Positions 9,449-18,666 of a stretch of 64,000 nt of DNA are shown in pieces; the stretch's first letter is position 1, and each line of letters begins with the position of its first letter. The stretch covers positions 1-64,000 of the forward strand of contig NZ_FYDJ01000019.1 of the NCBI RefSeq assembly GCF_900187425.1, written 5' to 3'. This DNA is from Pseudomonas sp. Irchel s3h14 (lineage in GTDB: Bacteria > Pseudomonadota > Gammaproteobacteria > Pseudomonadales > Pseudomonadaceae). A program made the position numbers and the translations under genes. Under the pieces are notes generated by a model. That model was not told where the DNA came from. It worked only from the letters and a program-made list of their open reading frames with translations, and did not search any database.

Positions 9449-10711
9449 ATGCAGATAAAAACATCCGCCCTGCCCGCCATTACCCTGTGTGCCCTGTGCA
9501 GTCAGCACGCTTACGCCGGCGGCATCATGCTCTATGAAATCGGCACCGATAACGCCGGCCTGGCCAACGCCGGTGCCGCCGCCCGTGCTCAAGGCCCCTC
9601 GACCATCGCCAGTAACCCGGCCGGCATGAGTTATCTGCCCGGCACACAGATCACCGGTGGTTTGCAGGTTCTCTACGGCGACCTGAGCTTCGATCGCGAC
9701 TCAAACACCAACGGCACTGGCAGTGGCAACGCCCTCGACCCGATTCCCGGTGGCAGCTTCTTCGTCAGCCATCAGTTCGACGACCACTGGAGCATTGGCT
9801 TCGGCCAGTACGCTGACTTTGGCCTGGCGGTCAATTACGACAACGAATGGTCCGGGCGCTACTTCGCGCAAAACGCCAGTCTCGCCGGTTTGTCTTTCGT
9901 GCCCAGCGTGGCTTACCGCTTCAACGAGCAATGGTCGGTGGGCGTCGGCGTGAAAGCCATGTATGGCATGCTGCAAGACCAAACCGCGATCGACCGCTCG
10001 CCTTTCGGCTTCACCGACCGCAGCGACGGCCAATTCAAATACAAGGACAACGATTGGGGTTTCGGCGCGAATGTGGGGGTGATCTATGCCCCGCAACCCG
10101 GCACGCGCATCGGCCTTGCCTACACCAGCAAGGTCGATCTGGAGTTCGAGGACGGGTTGGACGTCAAAGGCGACGGGCCCGCTCTGGATCGCCTGGATGG
10201 CCTGAACACCCAGCTCGACATGACCGTGCCGCAAACGGCAACACTGAGTCTGTTCCAGCAACTCGACCCGCAATGGGCCTTGCTGGCCTCGGTCAACTGG
10301 CAGGACTGGTCAGAGCTTGGCGATATCGCGGTGCAAGTCGACACCACCGCGTTTGGCGCTCAATCGACGACGGTCGACGCCCATTTCAAAGACACCTGGC
10401 AACTGGCGCTCGGCGCGCAGTATCAGGCCACACCGCAACTGCTGTGGAACGTCGGTGTGGCGTATGACAGCAGCGCCGTTTCGGACGCAAACCGAACTTT
10501 TACCGTTCCCATGGGCGAATCCTGGCGCATTGCGGCCGGAGCCACCTATGCTCTGAACAAGATCACGGACATTAATGTCAGCTGGGCCATGGTCTGGTTG
10601 GGCGATATGCCAGTGGACCAGACCAAATCCACGTCGGGTATTCGAACCTCCGGCGAGTTCGACAATGCCTGGATTCAGGCCCTGACCGGCAACATGACCT
10701 GGCGCTTCTGA
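9449..10711 (+). CDS. OmpP1/FadL-family outer-membrane transporter
   Basis: A 420-residue outer-membrane barrel with a signal peptide (cleavage after AYA). The N-terminal plug region contains the family signature GLANAGAAARA...STIASNPAGMSYLPG. The remainder alternates aromatic-rich beta strands, ending MTWRF with a terminal phenylalanine for BAM insertion. FadL proteins take up long-chain fatty acids or other hydrophobic molecules by lateral diffusion. Its position after a periplasmic arylsulfatase suggests uptake of a hydrophobic sulfate ester or its product. Confidence 0.9.
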   Translation: MQIKTSALPAITLCALCSQHAYAGGIMLYEIGTDNAGLANAGAAARAQGPSTIASNPAGMSYLPGTQITGGLQVLYGDLSFDRDSNTNGTGSGNALDPIPGGSFFVSHQFDDHWSIGFGQYADFGLAVNYDNEWSGRYFAQNASLAGLSFVPSVAYRFNEQWSVGVGVKAMYGMLQDQTAIDRSPFGFTDRSDGQFKYKDNDWGFGANVGVIYAPQPGTRIGLAYTSKVDLEFEDGLDVKGDGPALDRLDGLNTQLDMTVPQTATLSLFQQLDPQWALLASVNWQDWSELGDIAVQVDTTAFGAQSTTVDAHFKDTWQLALGAQYQATPQLLWNVGVAYDSSAVSDANRTFTVPMGESWRIAAGATYALNKITDINVSWAMVWLGDMPVDQTKSTSGIRTSGEFDNAWIQALTGNMTWRF

Positions 10712-10759
10712 TGCCCTGCTACTGAAAAAAACGATTTAATCCATGGAGCAAACACCACT

Positions 10760-11434
10760 ATGAACGTGTCCCGAAAACTGTTTATTGGCGCTGCGCTGGC
10801 CAGCCTGCTGCTCGGCGGTTGCACCTCGAAAGTCACCGAGCGCGAGCAGTATTCCGGTTTCCTGTCCAACTACAACAACCTGGAAGAAGTGACGACCACC
10901 AGTGGCGAGAAAGCCATGCGCTGGGTGAGCCCGTCATGGAACCCGAATGCGTATGACACCGTGGCCTTCAACAAGCTGGAGCTGTACCCGGCGCCCAAGC
11001 CCACTGAGCGGGTGAACCAGCAAACCCTGGACGAGTTGCAGAGCTACATGACCAGCAAGGCCAAAGGCGTGCTGGGCCAGAGATATCGGGTGGTGTCGAG
11101 CGCGAAATCAGCGCCGGCCGGTTCAAAACCCCTGATCCTGCGCGCGGCGATCACCGGAGTGAGTGCCTCCAACGAAGGCATGAAATGGTACGAAGTGGTG
11201 CCGATCGCGGCTGTAGTCGGAGCTACACAGGCCGCCACCGGTCACCGGGATCAGGACACCAACCTGTTCATCGAGGCTGAGTTCATCGACGCAAGAACCA
11301 ATCAAACTGTGGCCAAAGTGGTGCGCAAGGTATTTGGCAGCCAACTGTCGAACGAGAGCCAGAAGATCACCACCAAGGATTTCAAAGTGGCGATCGACAA
11401 GCTGACCAGTGACCTACAGGCGTTTATCAAATAG
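10760..11434 (+). CDS. DUF3313 lipoprotein
   Basis: A 224-residue lipoprotein: signal peptide with lipobox LLLGGC (C21 acylated). The mature protein contains YSGFLSNYNNLEE near the start and a Gly/Ala-rich hydrophobic patch (VVPIAAVVGATQAATG) followed by LFIEAEFIDARTNQTVAKVVRK, the pattern of DUF3313 proteins. Function unknown; probably anchored in the outer membrane facing the periplasm. It lies 48 bases after the FadL gene and is probably in the same transcript. Confidence 0.82.
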   Translation: MNVSRKLFIGAALASLLLGGCTSKVTEREQYSGFLSNYNNLEEVTTTSGEKAMRWVSPSWNPNAYDTVAFNKLELYPAPKPTERVNQQTLDELQSYMTSKAKGVLGQRYRVVSSAKSAPAGSKPLILRAAITGVSASNEGMKWYEVVPIAAVVGATQAATGHRDQDTNLFIEAEFIDARTNQTVAKVVRKVFGSQLSNESQKITTKDFKVAIDKLTSDLQAFIK

Positions 11435-11446
11435 TCCGATTGCTTT

Positions 11447-11516
11447 TTGTAGGAGCACGGCTTGCCGGCGATGGCGCTCTCAAGGGCGCTATCGCCGGCA
11501 AGCCGTGCTCTTACAA
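11447..11516. repeat. REP-type inverted repeat, family A variant
   Basis: Arms TTGTAGGAGCACGGCTTGCC and its near-perfect complement flank a short centre; the stem continues through GGCGATGGCGCT. One mismatch (TTACAA in place of CTACAA) marks the second foot. It occupies the gap between the convergent DUF3313 and ligD genes and may end both transcripts. Confidence 0.85.
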
Positions 11517-11528
11517 GGGTGTGTATGG

Positions 11529-14120
11529 CTACTTCTTCATCCCGACCCGCCGCCGCATCTCGGCGGTGATCGACTGCCGGGTTTTCTTCAGGTCCGCCCA
11601 AGGTTCATCACCGACCTCGGCCAGGCGTTCATGCACAGTGTGCACGTTCCACTGATTGCCGCCCTTGAGCTCGCCCACCTCTTCGCGAAAGATCGGCACC
11701 GACACCGGCAACCCTTCGCGGGTGCGCACGGCGTAGGCACAGATGGTCGTGGCGCCGAGGCCGTTGCGCAGGTAATCGATGAAGATCCGCCCTACCCGGT
11801 TCTTCGGTCCTGACACAGCGGAAAAACGCTCCGGCAGCAACTTGGCCATGTGGCTGACGATCGCGTGGCTGAAGTCTTTCACCTCATCCCAACCCAGCTT
11901 GCGGGTCAGCGGTACCACCAGGTGAATCCCTTTGCCGCCGCTGGTCTTGAGGAACGCCTTGAGCCCCAGTTCATCGAGTACCGACAGGGTCAGTTGGGTC
12001 GCCTCGACCATGCTTTTCCAGGGCAGCGCCGGGTCCGGGTCGAGGTCGAGGACGAAGCGGTCGGGTTTGTCGAGGTTGTCCGAGGTGGCGTTCCAGGTGT
12101 GCAACTCGACGGTACTCATCTGCACGGCGCCGATCAGCGCTTCGGCGTTGTTGATGATCATCACCGGTTGGCCGGTGAGTGCCTTGTCCAGGGTGGTGAT
12201 TTCCGGAATGGCCAGGCGCTCGGCGTTCTTCTGGAAAAACAGTTCGCCGGCGATGCCGTCCGGGGCGCGCACCAGCGCCACGGGCCGGTCCTTGAGTTCG
12301 GGTAAAATCCATTCGGTGACGCTGGCGTAGTACTCGGCCAGTTGCACTTTGGTGGTGCCGCTGCTGGCGTCGATCACCCGGTCCGGGTGAGTGATGCGGA
12401 CCTTGCCCTCGCCCAGGCCGATTTGTGAGGGCGCGGGCGCGGCTTTCTTTTTCACAGCGGTGGAAGGGTTTTCGACAGTGATTTTTTTCGCGGCTGAAGT
12501 CTTCACGGCTTTCGGACGCTCCTCGGTAATGTCTTCGGCCAGTTTGTCGTCACGCAGACCATGGAACACCGCATGTCGGACTGAACCTTCCTTGGTCATT
12601 TCGGCAAAAGCGACCTCAGCCAGCAACGTGGGCTTGAGCCAGTGCACACCCTTGGCGTCAAACCCGCTCGGCGGGTTGACCACTGAACTCTTTTTGGTCT
12701 GCAACGGTTTCAGTTGCTCGTAGATGCGCTTGAGCGTCGTCTCGTTGAACCCGGTGCCGACCTTGCCCGCGTAACGCAACTCACCGCTGTCGCGGTCATG
12801 CAATCCCAGCAGCAGCGCACCGAAGGCATTGCGCGAGCCTTTCGGGTCGGTGAAACCGACGACCACAAATTCCTGCCGATGCTTGCACTTGAGCTTGATC
12901 CAGTCGCTGCTGCGCCGCGACACGTAAGGCGAGCCCAGACGCTTGCCGATCAGCCCTTCCATCTGCATTTGGCAGGCACTGTTGAGCAGCGCTTCCGGTT
13001 CTTCGCTAAAGGCATCGGAGAAGCGCAGCAACGGGTCTTTGTTGGAGTTGAGCACGGTCGACAGCGCCACCCTTCGCTCCTCGACCGGCACCTCGCGCAG
13101 GTCCACGCCGTTGAGGTAAGGCATGTCGAACAGGTAGTAGACGATGTTGCCGCTGCGGCCCGAGTCGAAGGCGTTTTGCAAGGCCTGAAAGTCCGGCACG
13201 CCCTGCTCGTCGGCGACCACCATTTCCCCGTCGAGCCAGGCGGATTCGAGGCCTAGCGCCGCCAACGCCTCGGCTTGTCCGGGCAGTTTGTGGGTCCAGT
13301 CGTGGCCGTTGCGGGTGAAGAGTTTGACTTCGTCGTGGTCGATGCGCGCCATGATCCGATAGCCATCGAACTTGATCTCATAGCTCCACTCGCCGCCCGG
13401 GGCCTTTTCGACCAGCGTCGCCAGTTCCGGTTTGAGCAGCTCAGGCAATTTGGCTTTGCGGGCGCCCGTCAATGGCGCCGACTTTTCCTTGCGCGCCGGG
13501 GTGGCGGTTTTTTTGACGGGTTTTGGTTTGGCAGCGGTCTTCGCCTTTTTGGCAACGATGGTCCGGTCACTGAGCACGCTGTCGGGCTCGGCGGCGACCA
13601 CGTCGTAATCGCTTTCGGGTTTGGCCGCGCCGTCCTGATGCTTGATCAGAAACCATTGCTCCTGCTTGCCCGGCATGTGCGTGCGCACCAGGTTCCACAG
13701 GCCGCCGAGCTTCTCGCCTTTTAGCTCGAATTTGAGTTTGCCCTTGGCGTAAGCCTCGGCCGGATCGCCCTGAGGAATCCATACCCCACGGTCCCAGACA
13801 ATCACCTCGCCGGCGCCGTAGTGCCCTTCGGGAATGCTGCCCTCGAAGGTGGCGTAATCCATCGGATGGTCCTCGACATGCACCGCCAGGCGCTTGACCT
13901 TGGGGTCCAGTGACGGGCCTTTGGGCACTGCCCAGCTTTTCAGCGCGCCATCGAGCTCCAGGCGAAAGTCGTAATGCAGGCGCGAGGCGTCGTGCTTCTG
14001 GATGCAGAACTGCAAGGCATGGTCTTTCGCAGTTTTTTTGCCCGAACGTTTATCGGCGGCCGGTTCCGAGGTCGCCGAGAAATCGCGCATGCGATTGTAA
14101 TCGTCCAGGCTCCTGCTCAT
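11529..14120 (-). CDS. ligD: DNA ligase D (multidomain NHEJ ligase)
   Basis: An 863-residue protein with three domains in the Pseudomonas order: 3'-phosphoesterase (about residues 30-180, with HDASRLHYDFRLELDG and HVEDHPMDYATFEG), ATP-dependent ligase (about 220-520, nucleophile K250 in EIKFDGYR, plus EGLIGKRL and SDWIKLKCK), and an AEP-type polymerase/primase (about 575-855, DLDPD at 692-696 carrying metal ligands, and SGGKGIH). It repairs double-strand breaks with Ku by end-joining, filling and sealing. Two Lys/Ala-rich linkers join the domains. No ku gene is adjacent. It overlaps the upstream methyltransferase by four bases, so the two are transcribed together. Confidence 0.97.
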   Translation of the reverse strand: MSRSLDDYNRMRDFSATSEPAADKRSGKKTAKDHALQFCIQKHDASRLHYDFRLELDGALKSWAVPKGPSLDPKVKRLAVHVEDHPMDYATFEGSIPEGHYGAGEVIVWDRGVWIPQGDPAEAYAKGKLKFELKGEKLGGLWNLVRTHMPGKQEQWFLIKHQDGAAKPESDYDVVAAEPDSVLSDRTIVAKKAKTAAKPKPVKKTATPARKEKSAPLTGARKAKLPELLKPELATLVEKAPGGEWSYEIKFDGYRIMARIDHDEVKLFTRNGHDWTHKLPGQAEALAALGLESAWLDGEMVVADEQGVPDFQALQNAFDSGRSGNIVYYLFDMPYLNGVDLREVPVEERRVALSTVLNSNKDPLLRFSDAFSEEPEALLNSACQMQMEGLIGKRLGSPYVSRRSSDWIKLKCKHRQEFVVVGFTDPKGSRNAFGALLLGLHDRDSGELRYAGKVGTGFNETTLKRIYEQLKPLQTKKSSVVNPPSGFDAKGVHWLKPTLLAEVAFAEMTKEGSVRHAVFHGLRDDKLAEDITEERPKAVKTSAAKKITVENPSTAVKKKAAPAPSQIGLGEGKVRITHPDRVIDASSGTTKVQLAEYYASVTEWILPELKDRPVALVRAPDGIAGELFFQKNAERLAIPEITTLDKALTGQPVMIINNAEALIGAVQMSTVELHTWNATSDNLDKPDRFVLDLDPDPALPWKSMVEATQLTLSVLDELGLKAFLKTSGGKGIHLVVPLTRKLGWDEVKDFSHAIVSHMAKLLPERFSAVSGPKNRVGRIFIDYLRNGLGATTICAYAVRTREGLPVSVPIFREEVGELKGGNQWNVHTVHERLAEVGDEPWADLKKTRQSITAEMRRRVGMKK

Positions 14121-15109
14121 GGCGCACCGGCTGACGTAACGGTGCCTCCGATGCCTGGGCCGATACGCGTGACAATCAGGGCGACGACGGCAATTCGTTC
14201 CACCCGCTGATAGCCAGGGGTCAACAGTTCTTCACCGAACACGTCAGGGTCGAGTTCGTGGTAGGTCCAGCCGAACATCGGCGATTCCAGATACGGAGTC
14301 ACCGCATCCAGAAACGGGTCGAGACCATCGATCATCGCCGCGCCGGTGTACAGCACCAGGGAGCCACCGGGGGCCAAGCGATACAGGGCTTGCTCGACAA
14401 TGCGCAACGACAATTGCGCCCCCAGCGCGCCGCCGCCATGCCGGTAAGCGCGCTCGGTCGGGTCGGCCATGTAGGGCGGATTGGCGACGATCAAGTCGAA
14501 GTGGCCGTCGACGTCCTGCAGCACGTCGCTGGCCTCGATGCTGACATTGGCCACCTCGGCGAGCGCGACGTTGACCGCCGTCATGCGTAACGCCAACGGG
14601 TTGATGTCGACGGCCAGCACTTCGGCCTCATGGCGGGCGCGGGCAATCACAATCGCTCCGACACCCGCCCCGCAACCAATGTCCACGGCGCGCCTGATCG
14701 GTGCGAAGCTCTGTTGCAGATGAGCGTGAATCAGTTGTGCAAAACGATAAGTGTCGGGGCCGAAGAACACCGCATCAGCGGCATCAGTGGGGTAACCCGA
14801 ATGCACGAACAACAGGTCATCGAGGCTTGACCAGCGCACATGACTTTTCAATCGACCATTGCATTCCTCGAGGACGCCTGCCTGTTGCAACTGCCGCTGC
14901 TCATCCACCGACAACAGACCGGGCTCAAACCACCGCGACCAGCCAAATACTTCGCGCAGGGTCCGGGCGCTTTGCCCGAAGACGCGATCATTGACCCGCT
15001 GATGGGTCAGCGGCGTTGGCGTGATGAAACGGTAACCGTCGGCCTGCAAGCGGCGCCCCAGTTGCAACAAGGCCAGATCGGCGGCGCTAAGCTGTGCTTC
15101 CTGATTCAT
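14117..15109 (-). CDS. Class I SAM methyltransferase with NPPY motif
   Basis: A 330-residue protein with an N-terminal helical region (residues 1-125) and a Rossmann-type methyltransferase domain: AVDIGCGAGVGAIVIARA (SAM binding), VLAVDINPLALRMT, and IVANPPYMADPTERAY. The NPPY motif indicates methylation of an amide or exocyclic amino nitrogen, as in PrmC/HemK or RlmG-like enzymes, so RNA, DNA or protein glutamine are possible targets. The start follows GGGAGCCCTTC. It runs directly into ligD with an ATGA-type overlap; whether that reflects a shared role in DNA repair is unclear. Confidence 0.85.
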   Translation of the reverse strand: MNQEAQLSAADLALLQLGRRLQADGYRFITPTPLTHQRVNDRVFGQSARTLREVFGWSRWFEPGLLSVDEQRQLQQAGVLEECNGRLKSHVRWSSLDDLLFVHSGYPTDAADAVFFGPDTYRFAQLIHAHLQQSFAPIRRAVDIGCGAGVGAIVIARARHEAEVLAVDINPLALRMTAVNVALAEVANVSIEASDVLQDVDGHFDLIVANPPYMADPTERAYRHGGGALGAQLSLRIVEQALYRLAPGGSLVLYTGAAMIDGLDPFLDAVTPYLESPMFGWTYHELDPDVFGEELLTPGYQRVERIAVVALIVTRIGPGIGGTVTSAGAP

Positions 15110-15359
15110 GAAGGGCTCCCTATCGAAAACCGGATTTGCTCGTCGGCGGCAAGCCCTTTAAGTGTAGCGTGCAGGCATTGGACATCCGGGTCATTGGCGG
15201 GGCTCAATCAGCACGTCTCTACATCAGCAGAGCGACACCCCCGGAAGAAAATTCCATCGGCGTTGAAATCGCCCGGACAGACGGGCTTGTGGCTCGGCAC
15301 CCGGCGCCAGACAAGTGAATATACTCAGCGGGTGTGGACTCATCCTTCGGAGAGCAATC

Positions 15360-15812
15360 ATGCGAACGGTTCATGTCATCGAGCCCGAAAAAACCCCCGA
15401 CCCGGTCAGTGTTGTGGGTGAGGCCATCACCATTCTTGCGGGCGGGGATCTGAGCAAGCCTTTTGAAATGCATATCCAGGAAGGCGTGCAAGGCGGCGGG
15501 CCACCTCCGCACTTTCACCCTTGGGACGAAGCGTTCTACGTCATTGACGGGCAGGTGGAAGTGACGGTTGCGGGCAATGCCACCACCATTTTCCCCGGCG
15601 GTTATGTGCATATTCCTGCTGGGACTGTTCATGCTTACAAGAACATCAGCGCGACGGCGAAGATGATCGGCGTGGTGTCTGATCCGCGCGGTGGTCAGTT
15701 CTTTACCGCGGTGGATCAGCTCAAAGTGCCGCAGGATTTGCCGCGGATCCTGGCAATCGCCGAGAGTTTCGGCGTTACGTTTCTGGTGCCGAAAGCACCT
15801 GAGTCCCGGTAG
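15360..15812 (+). CDS. Single-domain cupin protein
   Basis: A 150-residue cupin. The two cupin motifs are visible: PPPHFHPWDEAFYVIDGQVEV (His pair and Glu for metal) and PGGYVHIPAGTVHAYKN (second His). Small cupins of this type are metal-dependent enzymes or binding proteins; nothing fixes the substrate. The ATG at 15360 follows GGAGAGCAATC; the open frame upstream to 15315 is not needed. Confidence 0.85.
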   Translation: MRTVHVIEPEKTPDPVSVVGEAITILAGGDLSKPFEMHIQEGVQGGGPPPHFHPWDEAFYVIDGQVEVTVAGNATTIFPGGYVHIPAGTVHAYKNISATAKMIGVVSDPRGGQFFTAVDQLKVPQDLPRILAIAESFGVTFLVPKAPESR

Positions 15813-15831
15813 AGGCCAGACCGTTTTTTCA

Positions 15832-15942
15832 TGATCGTTCCCACGCTCCGCGTGGGAATGCCTCTCGGGACGCTCCGCGTTCCTTCCACGAAGCCAGAGC
15901 CATGCCTGGCATCTTAGTGACGCAGAGCGTGGGAACGATCAT
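15832..15942. repeat. REP-type inverted repeat, family C
   Basis: Outer arms ATGATCGTTCCCACGCTC and its complement enclose a second pair GGGACGCTCCGCG. The right arm ends inside the TGA stop codon of the DUF533 gene on the minus strand. Related copies are at 41071-41183 and 44464-44576. It lies between two convergent genes and can act as a two-way transcript end. Confidence 0.85.
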
Positions 15943-16667
15943 CAGGCCACGCCACCTTTGGCCTGTTGCTCCAGATGCACCTGCAGCTCCGGATCGATAC
16001 TCAGCGCCGCAGCCAGTTCATCCAGATAGCTACGTTCGGCGTCCTGCTGATCGTCCACCAGCATCACACTGGCCAGGTACATCTCCGCCGCCATGCCGGA
16101 ATCCGTGGCCGACTGCGCCACATCGGCAGCGTCCAGCGGCCTCGCGACTTCATCGTCCAGCCATTGCTGAAGCTCTGGGTCGTCGGTGTGGCGACCGATT
16201 TCGGTGCTGATCATCTGTTTCTCGGCATCATCAATCCGGCCATCGGCCTTCGCCGCTGCAATCAATGCACGAAGGATCGCGTGGCTGTGGTCCTCGACTT
16301 CCGGGCCGGACAACAGGTCGACAGTGCGCGGTGCCTGTTGCGGCGCCGAGGCCTGGCTGCGTTGCCAGGCTTGATAGGCCTGGAATGCCATCATTCCGAG
16401 CGAAGCCAGCGCCGCGTAGTTGGTGCCGCCACCCGAGCGGGTCTGGGTCGAACCGCCCATGGTTGAGCCACCGCCCAGCAGACCACCGAGCAAACCACCC
16501 AGGCCACCGCCCCCTGCGCTTGAACCGGCACCACCGCCCAACAGGCCACCGAGCAATCCACCGAGACCGCCGAGACCACCTTGGGCCGACGCGCCACCGC
16601 CACCCTGTTGCGACATTGAGCCTTGGCCGGCCCTTAATAATTGTTCGAGCAGATCGCTGGTGTTCAT
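15942..16667 (-). CDS. DUF533/YebE-like (TerB fold) protein
   Basis: A 241-residue protein. Residues 1-90 are a low-complexity Gly/Leu/Ser region (GGLGGLLGGLLGGG repeats), residues 90-110 are Ala-rich (YAALASLGMMAFQAYQAW), and the C-terminal half is helical with the TerB-like pattern ILRALIAAAKADGRIDDAEKQMI and MYLASVMLVDDQQDAERSYLDELAAAL. The family is related to tellurite-resistance TerB but has no confirmed role; E. coli YebE is envelope-stress linked. The ATG at 16667 follows GAGGACATCGTC. The stop codon lies in the adjacent REP. Confidence 0.85.
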   Translation of the reverse strand: MNTSDLLEQLLRAGQGSMSQQGGGGASAQGGLGGLGGLLGGLLGGGAGSSAGGGGLGGLLGGLLGGGSTMGGSTQTRSGGGTNYAALASLGMMAFQAYQAWQRSQASAPQQAPRTVDLLSGPEVEDHSHAILRALIAAAKADGRIDDAEKQMISTEIGRHTDDPELQQWLDDEVARPLDAADVAQSATDSGMAAEMYLASVMLVDDQQDAERSYLDELAAALSIDPELQVHLEQQAKGGVA

Positions 16668-16838
16668 GACGATGTCCTCATCGATCGGAGTGATCCAGTC
16701 AGGCAACGATAGTCCTCGCCGGCAAATGCGCCACCACCGTTTGGCTGACGTGAAACCCTTATTGCCCTTGACCCTGATGACCATCGGCTGCAAGTGTTCT
16801 ACCCTCGCAAACCCGATGCCCACAGGATCAACGAACAC

Positions 16839-17264
16839 ATGGACCGCCACCTGATTGTCGTCAGCGACGTCATCGAACCTGAAGTCGAGCACGTACTCAG
16901 CGCCGGGCTGAGTGCCTTCAATGATCAGATGACCGGCATCAACGACCGCCAGTCGCTGGCGGTCACGGTCCGCGATCCGGATACCCATCAGGTGCTGGGC
17001 GGTATTACCGGGCGTACGTCGCTCGGTCTGCTATTTCTTGATCTTTTCTACTTGCCCGAGTCACTGCGCGGCTCCGGGCTCGGGTCTCGACTACTCAAAG
17101 CGTACGAGGACGAAGGCCGTCGTCGCGGTTGCCGCTCGGCGGTGCTCTATACCCTCAGTTTCCAGGCCCCGCAGTTCTATGAAAAGCACGGCTGGCAGCG
17201 CTTCGGGGAAGTGCCTTGCGACCCGCCAGGCACAAGTCGGGTGTTCATGAGCAAGGCGTTGTGA
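16839..17264 (+). CDS. GNAT-family N-acetyltransferase
   Basis: A 141-residue acetyltransferase with the GNAT core: LFYLPESLRGSGLGSRLLKAYE (the R/Q-x-x-G-x-G/A acetyl-CoA loop), RRRGCRSAVLYTLSFQAPQFYEKHGWQRFGE. The N-terminal part DVIEPEVEHVLSAGLSAFNDQMTG resembles GNAT enzymes found beside phosphatidylcholine synthase or streptothricin-type loci. The ATG at 16839 follows AGGATCAACGAACAC. Substrate unknown. Confidence 0.85.
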   Translation: MDRHLIVVSDVIEPEVEHVLSAGLSAFNDQMTGINDRQSLAVTVRDPDTHQVLGGITGRTSLGLLFLDLFYLPESLRGSGLGSRLLKAYEDEGRRRGCRSAVLYTLSFQAPQFYEKHGWQRFGEVPCDPPGTSRVFMSKAL

Positions 17265-17345
17265 TTGAGCCTGTCTGGACCCGATCAACCCGCCGATCAC
17301 TGCGTTTGAGTAAAACGTATCGCCCTGCGCCGATGCTTCATTTAA

Positions 17346-17374
17346 TACCCCGGATTTACCCGGGGTATTTTTTT
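17346..17374 (+). terminator. Rho-independent terminator after GNAT gene
   Basis: Stem TACCCCGG / CCGGGGTA-type (with small loop ATTTA) followed directly by a run of T residues (17368-17374). It is about 80 bases after the GNAT stop and upstream of pcs, and is the clearest intrinsic terminator in the window. Confidence 0.85.
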
Positions 17375-17512
17375 GCGGCCCAGCTAAGATTTACAGAGGG
17401 TGAACCTTATCCCCGGATACCCGGTCGATACATGCAACCTGACTTGGTTTGCCGACACCCCCAATTGAAGGGGGTGATAACAGGCTTGCTTCACTTTCTG
17501 GAGAACGCCCCC

Positions 17513-18232
17513 GTGATATCGACCCTACACATCGCCAGGCTCAAAGCTTGGGGCGCCCATGGTTTTACCGCCACCGGCGTGGTCACTGCCTTCCTCGCGA
17601 CCCTCGCCCTGCTGGAAAACCAGGCCACAAACTGCCTGCTGTGGCTGGGCGTCGCCCTGATCGTCGATGGGCTGGATGGCGCGTTGGCACGCAAGGTCAA
17701 TGTCCAGTCGGTACTGCCAAGTTTCGATGGCTCGATCCTCGATCTGGTCATCGACTACCTGACGTATGTGTTTATCCCCGCGCTGTTCATTTATCGTTAC
17801 ATCCCCCTTCCGGACTACACGCTGCTGCTGTCCGTGTCGCTGATTCTGGTCTCGTCGCTGTTTTGCTTCTGCAACGTCAACATGAAGAGCAAGGACAACT
17901 ACTTCCAGGGCTTCCCCGCCGCCTGGAACGTGGTCGCCTTGTGCCTGTACATCATCGCCCCGTCGCCGTGGATCACTTTTCTCACCATCATCGGCCTGGC
18001 CCTGTTGACCGTGACCCGGATGAAGTTTCTCCACCCGTTCCGCGTGCGCAAATTCATGCCGATCAACATCGCGGTAACGGCCATCTGGCTGCTGTGCAGC
18101 TTGTCGCTGGTGGTCAACCATCCGGTGATCAACCCGCTGGTGATGGGGCTTTGGCTGTTGATGTCGGCTTACTTCCTGGGGATCTGCATCTGGCGCACAG
18201 CGCTGGAGTGGTTCGAAAACTCGCGGGGATAA
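17513..18232 (+). CDS. pcs: Phosphatidylcholine synthase
   Basis: A 239-residue, multi-pass inner-membrane CDP-alcohol phosphotransferase. It carries the Pcs form of the active-site motif: D55-G-x2-A-R60, 12 residues, G73-x3-D77-x3-D81, where most CDP-alcohol enzymes have eight residues in the gap. It condenses choline with CDP-diacylglycerol to give phosphatidylcholine and CMP. About seven to eight hydrophobic segments are seen. The start is GTG at 17513, supported by TCTGGAGAACGCCCCC; earlier in-frame starts run through the terminator upstream and are unlikely. The gene depends on external choline. Confidence 0.93.
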   Translation: MISTLHIARLKAWGAHGFTATGVVTAFLATLALLENQATNCLLWLGVALIVDGLDGALARKVNVQSVLPSFDGSILDLVIDYLTYVFIPALFIYRYIPLPDYTLLLSVSLILVSSLFCFCNVNMKSKDNYFQGFPAAWNVVALCLYIIAPSPWITFLTIIGLALLTVTRMKFLHPFRVRKFMPINIAVTAIWLLCSLSLVVNHPVINPLVMGLWLLMSAYFLGICIWRTALEWFENSRG

Positions 18233-18247
18233 GGGAACACATCGACC

Positions 18248-18634
18248 ATGCCCATCCATATCGTGCGCCTCGGTTCACCGCGCGCCGCCGATGAAGGCCT
18301 GCGCCTGGGCACGGTGCGGCGCCCGCCGCGTGGCGTGCCGAAGACCGAGTTTGCCAGCCGGGATTTTTATGACGTGTGGCAGCCGCTGCTGTCTCCCAGT
18401 GCAGAACTGGTCGCAGAAGCCAAAGCAGCGGAAGACGCCAAGGCGTGGGAAGCCTTCAAGCGCAAGTTCAAGACTGAAATGAACCACCCGGCGCCCAGCC
18501 AATTGCTCGATTTGTTGGCAGCGTTGTCCCATCAAACGTCACTGGCCATTGGCTGTTATTGCGAAGATGAAGCGCATTGCCATCGGTCGGTATTGCGGGA
18601 GTTGTTAGAGGCGCGTGGTGCGCAGCTCAGTTAG
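18248..18634 (+). CDS. DUF488 (YeaO-like) protein
   Basis: A 128-residue protein with the DUF488 hallmarks: VRLGSPRAADEGLRLGTVRRPPRGV at the start, FYDVWQPLLSPS, and a C-terminal GCYCEDEAHCHRSVLRELLE, where CYCxxxxxCHR is the conserved metal-like Cys/His cluster. Function unknown. The ATG follows AAGGGAACACATCGACC and comes 15 bases after pcs, so the two are probably cotranscribed. Confidence 0.87.
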   Translation: MPIHIVRLGSPRAADEGLRLGTVRRPPRGVPKTEFASRDFYDVWQPLLSPSAELVAEAKAAEDAKAWEAFKRKFKTEMNHPAPSQLLDLLAALSHQTSLAIGCYCEDEAHCHRSVLRELLEARGAQLS

Positions 18635-18666
18635 TAGCTGGCGCAGGTTACTCCGACATTGACTAC

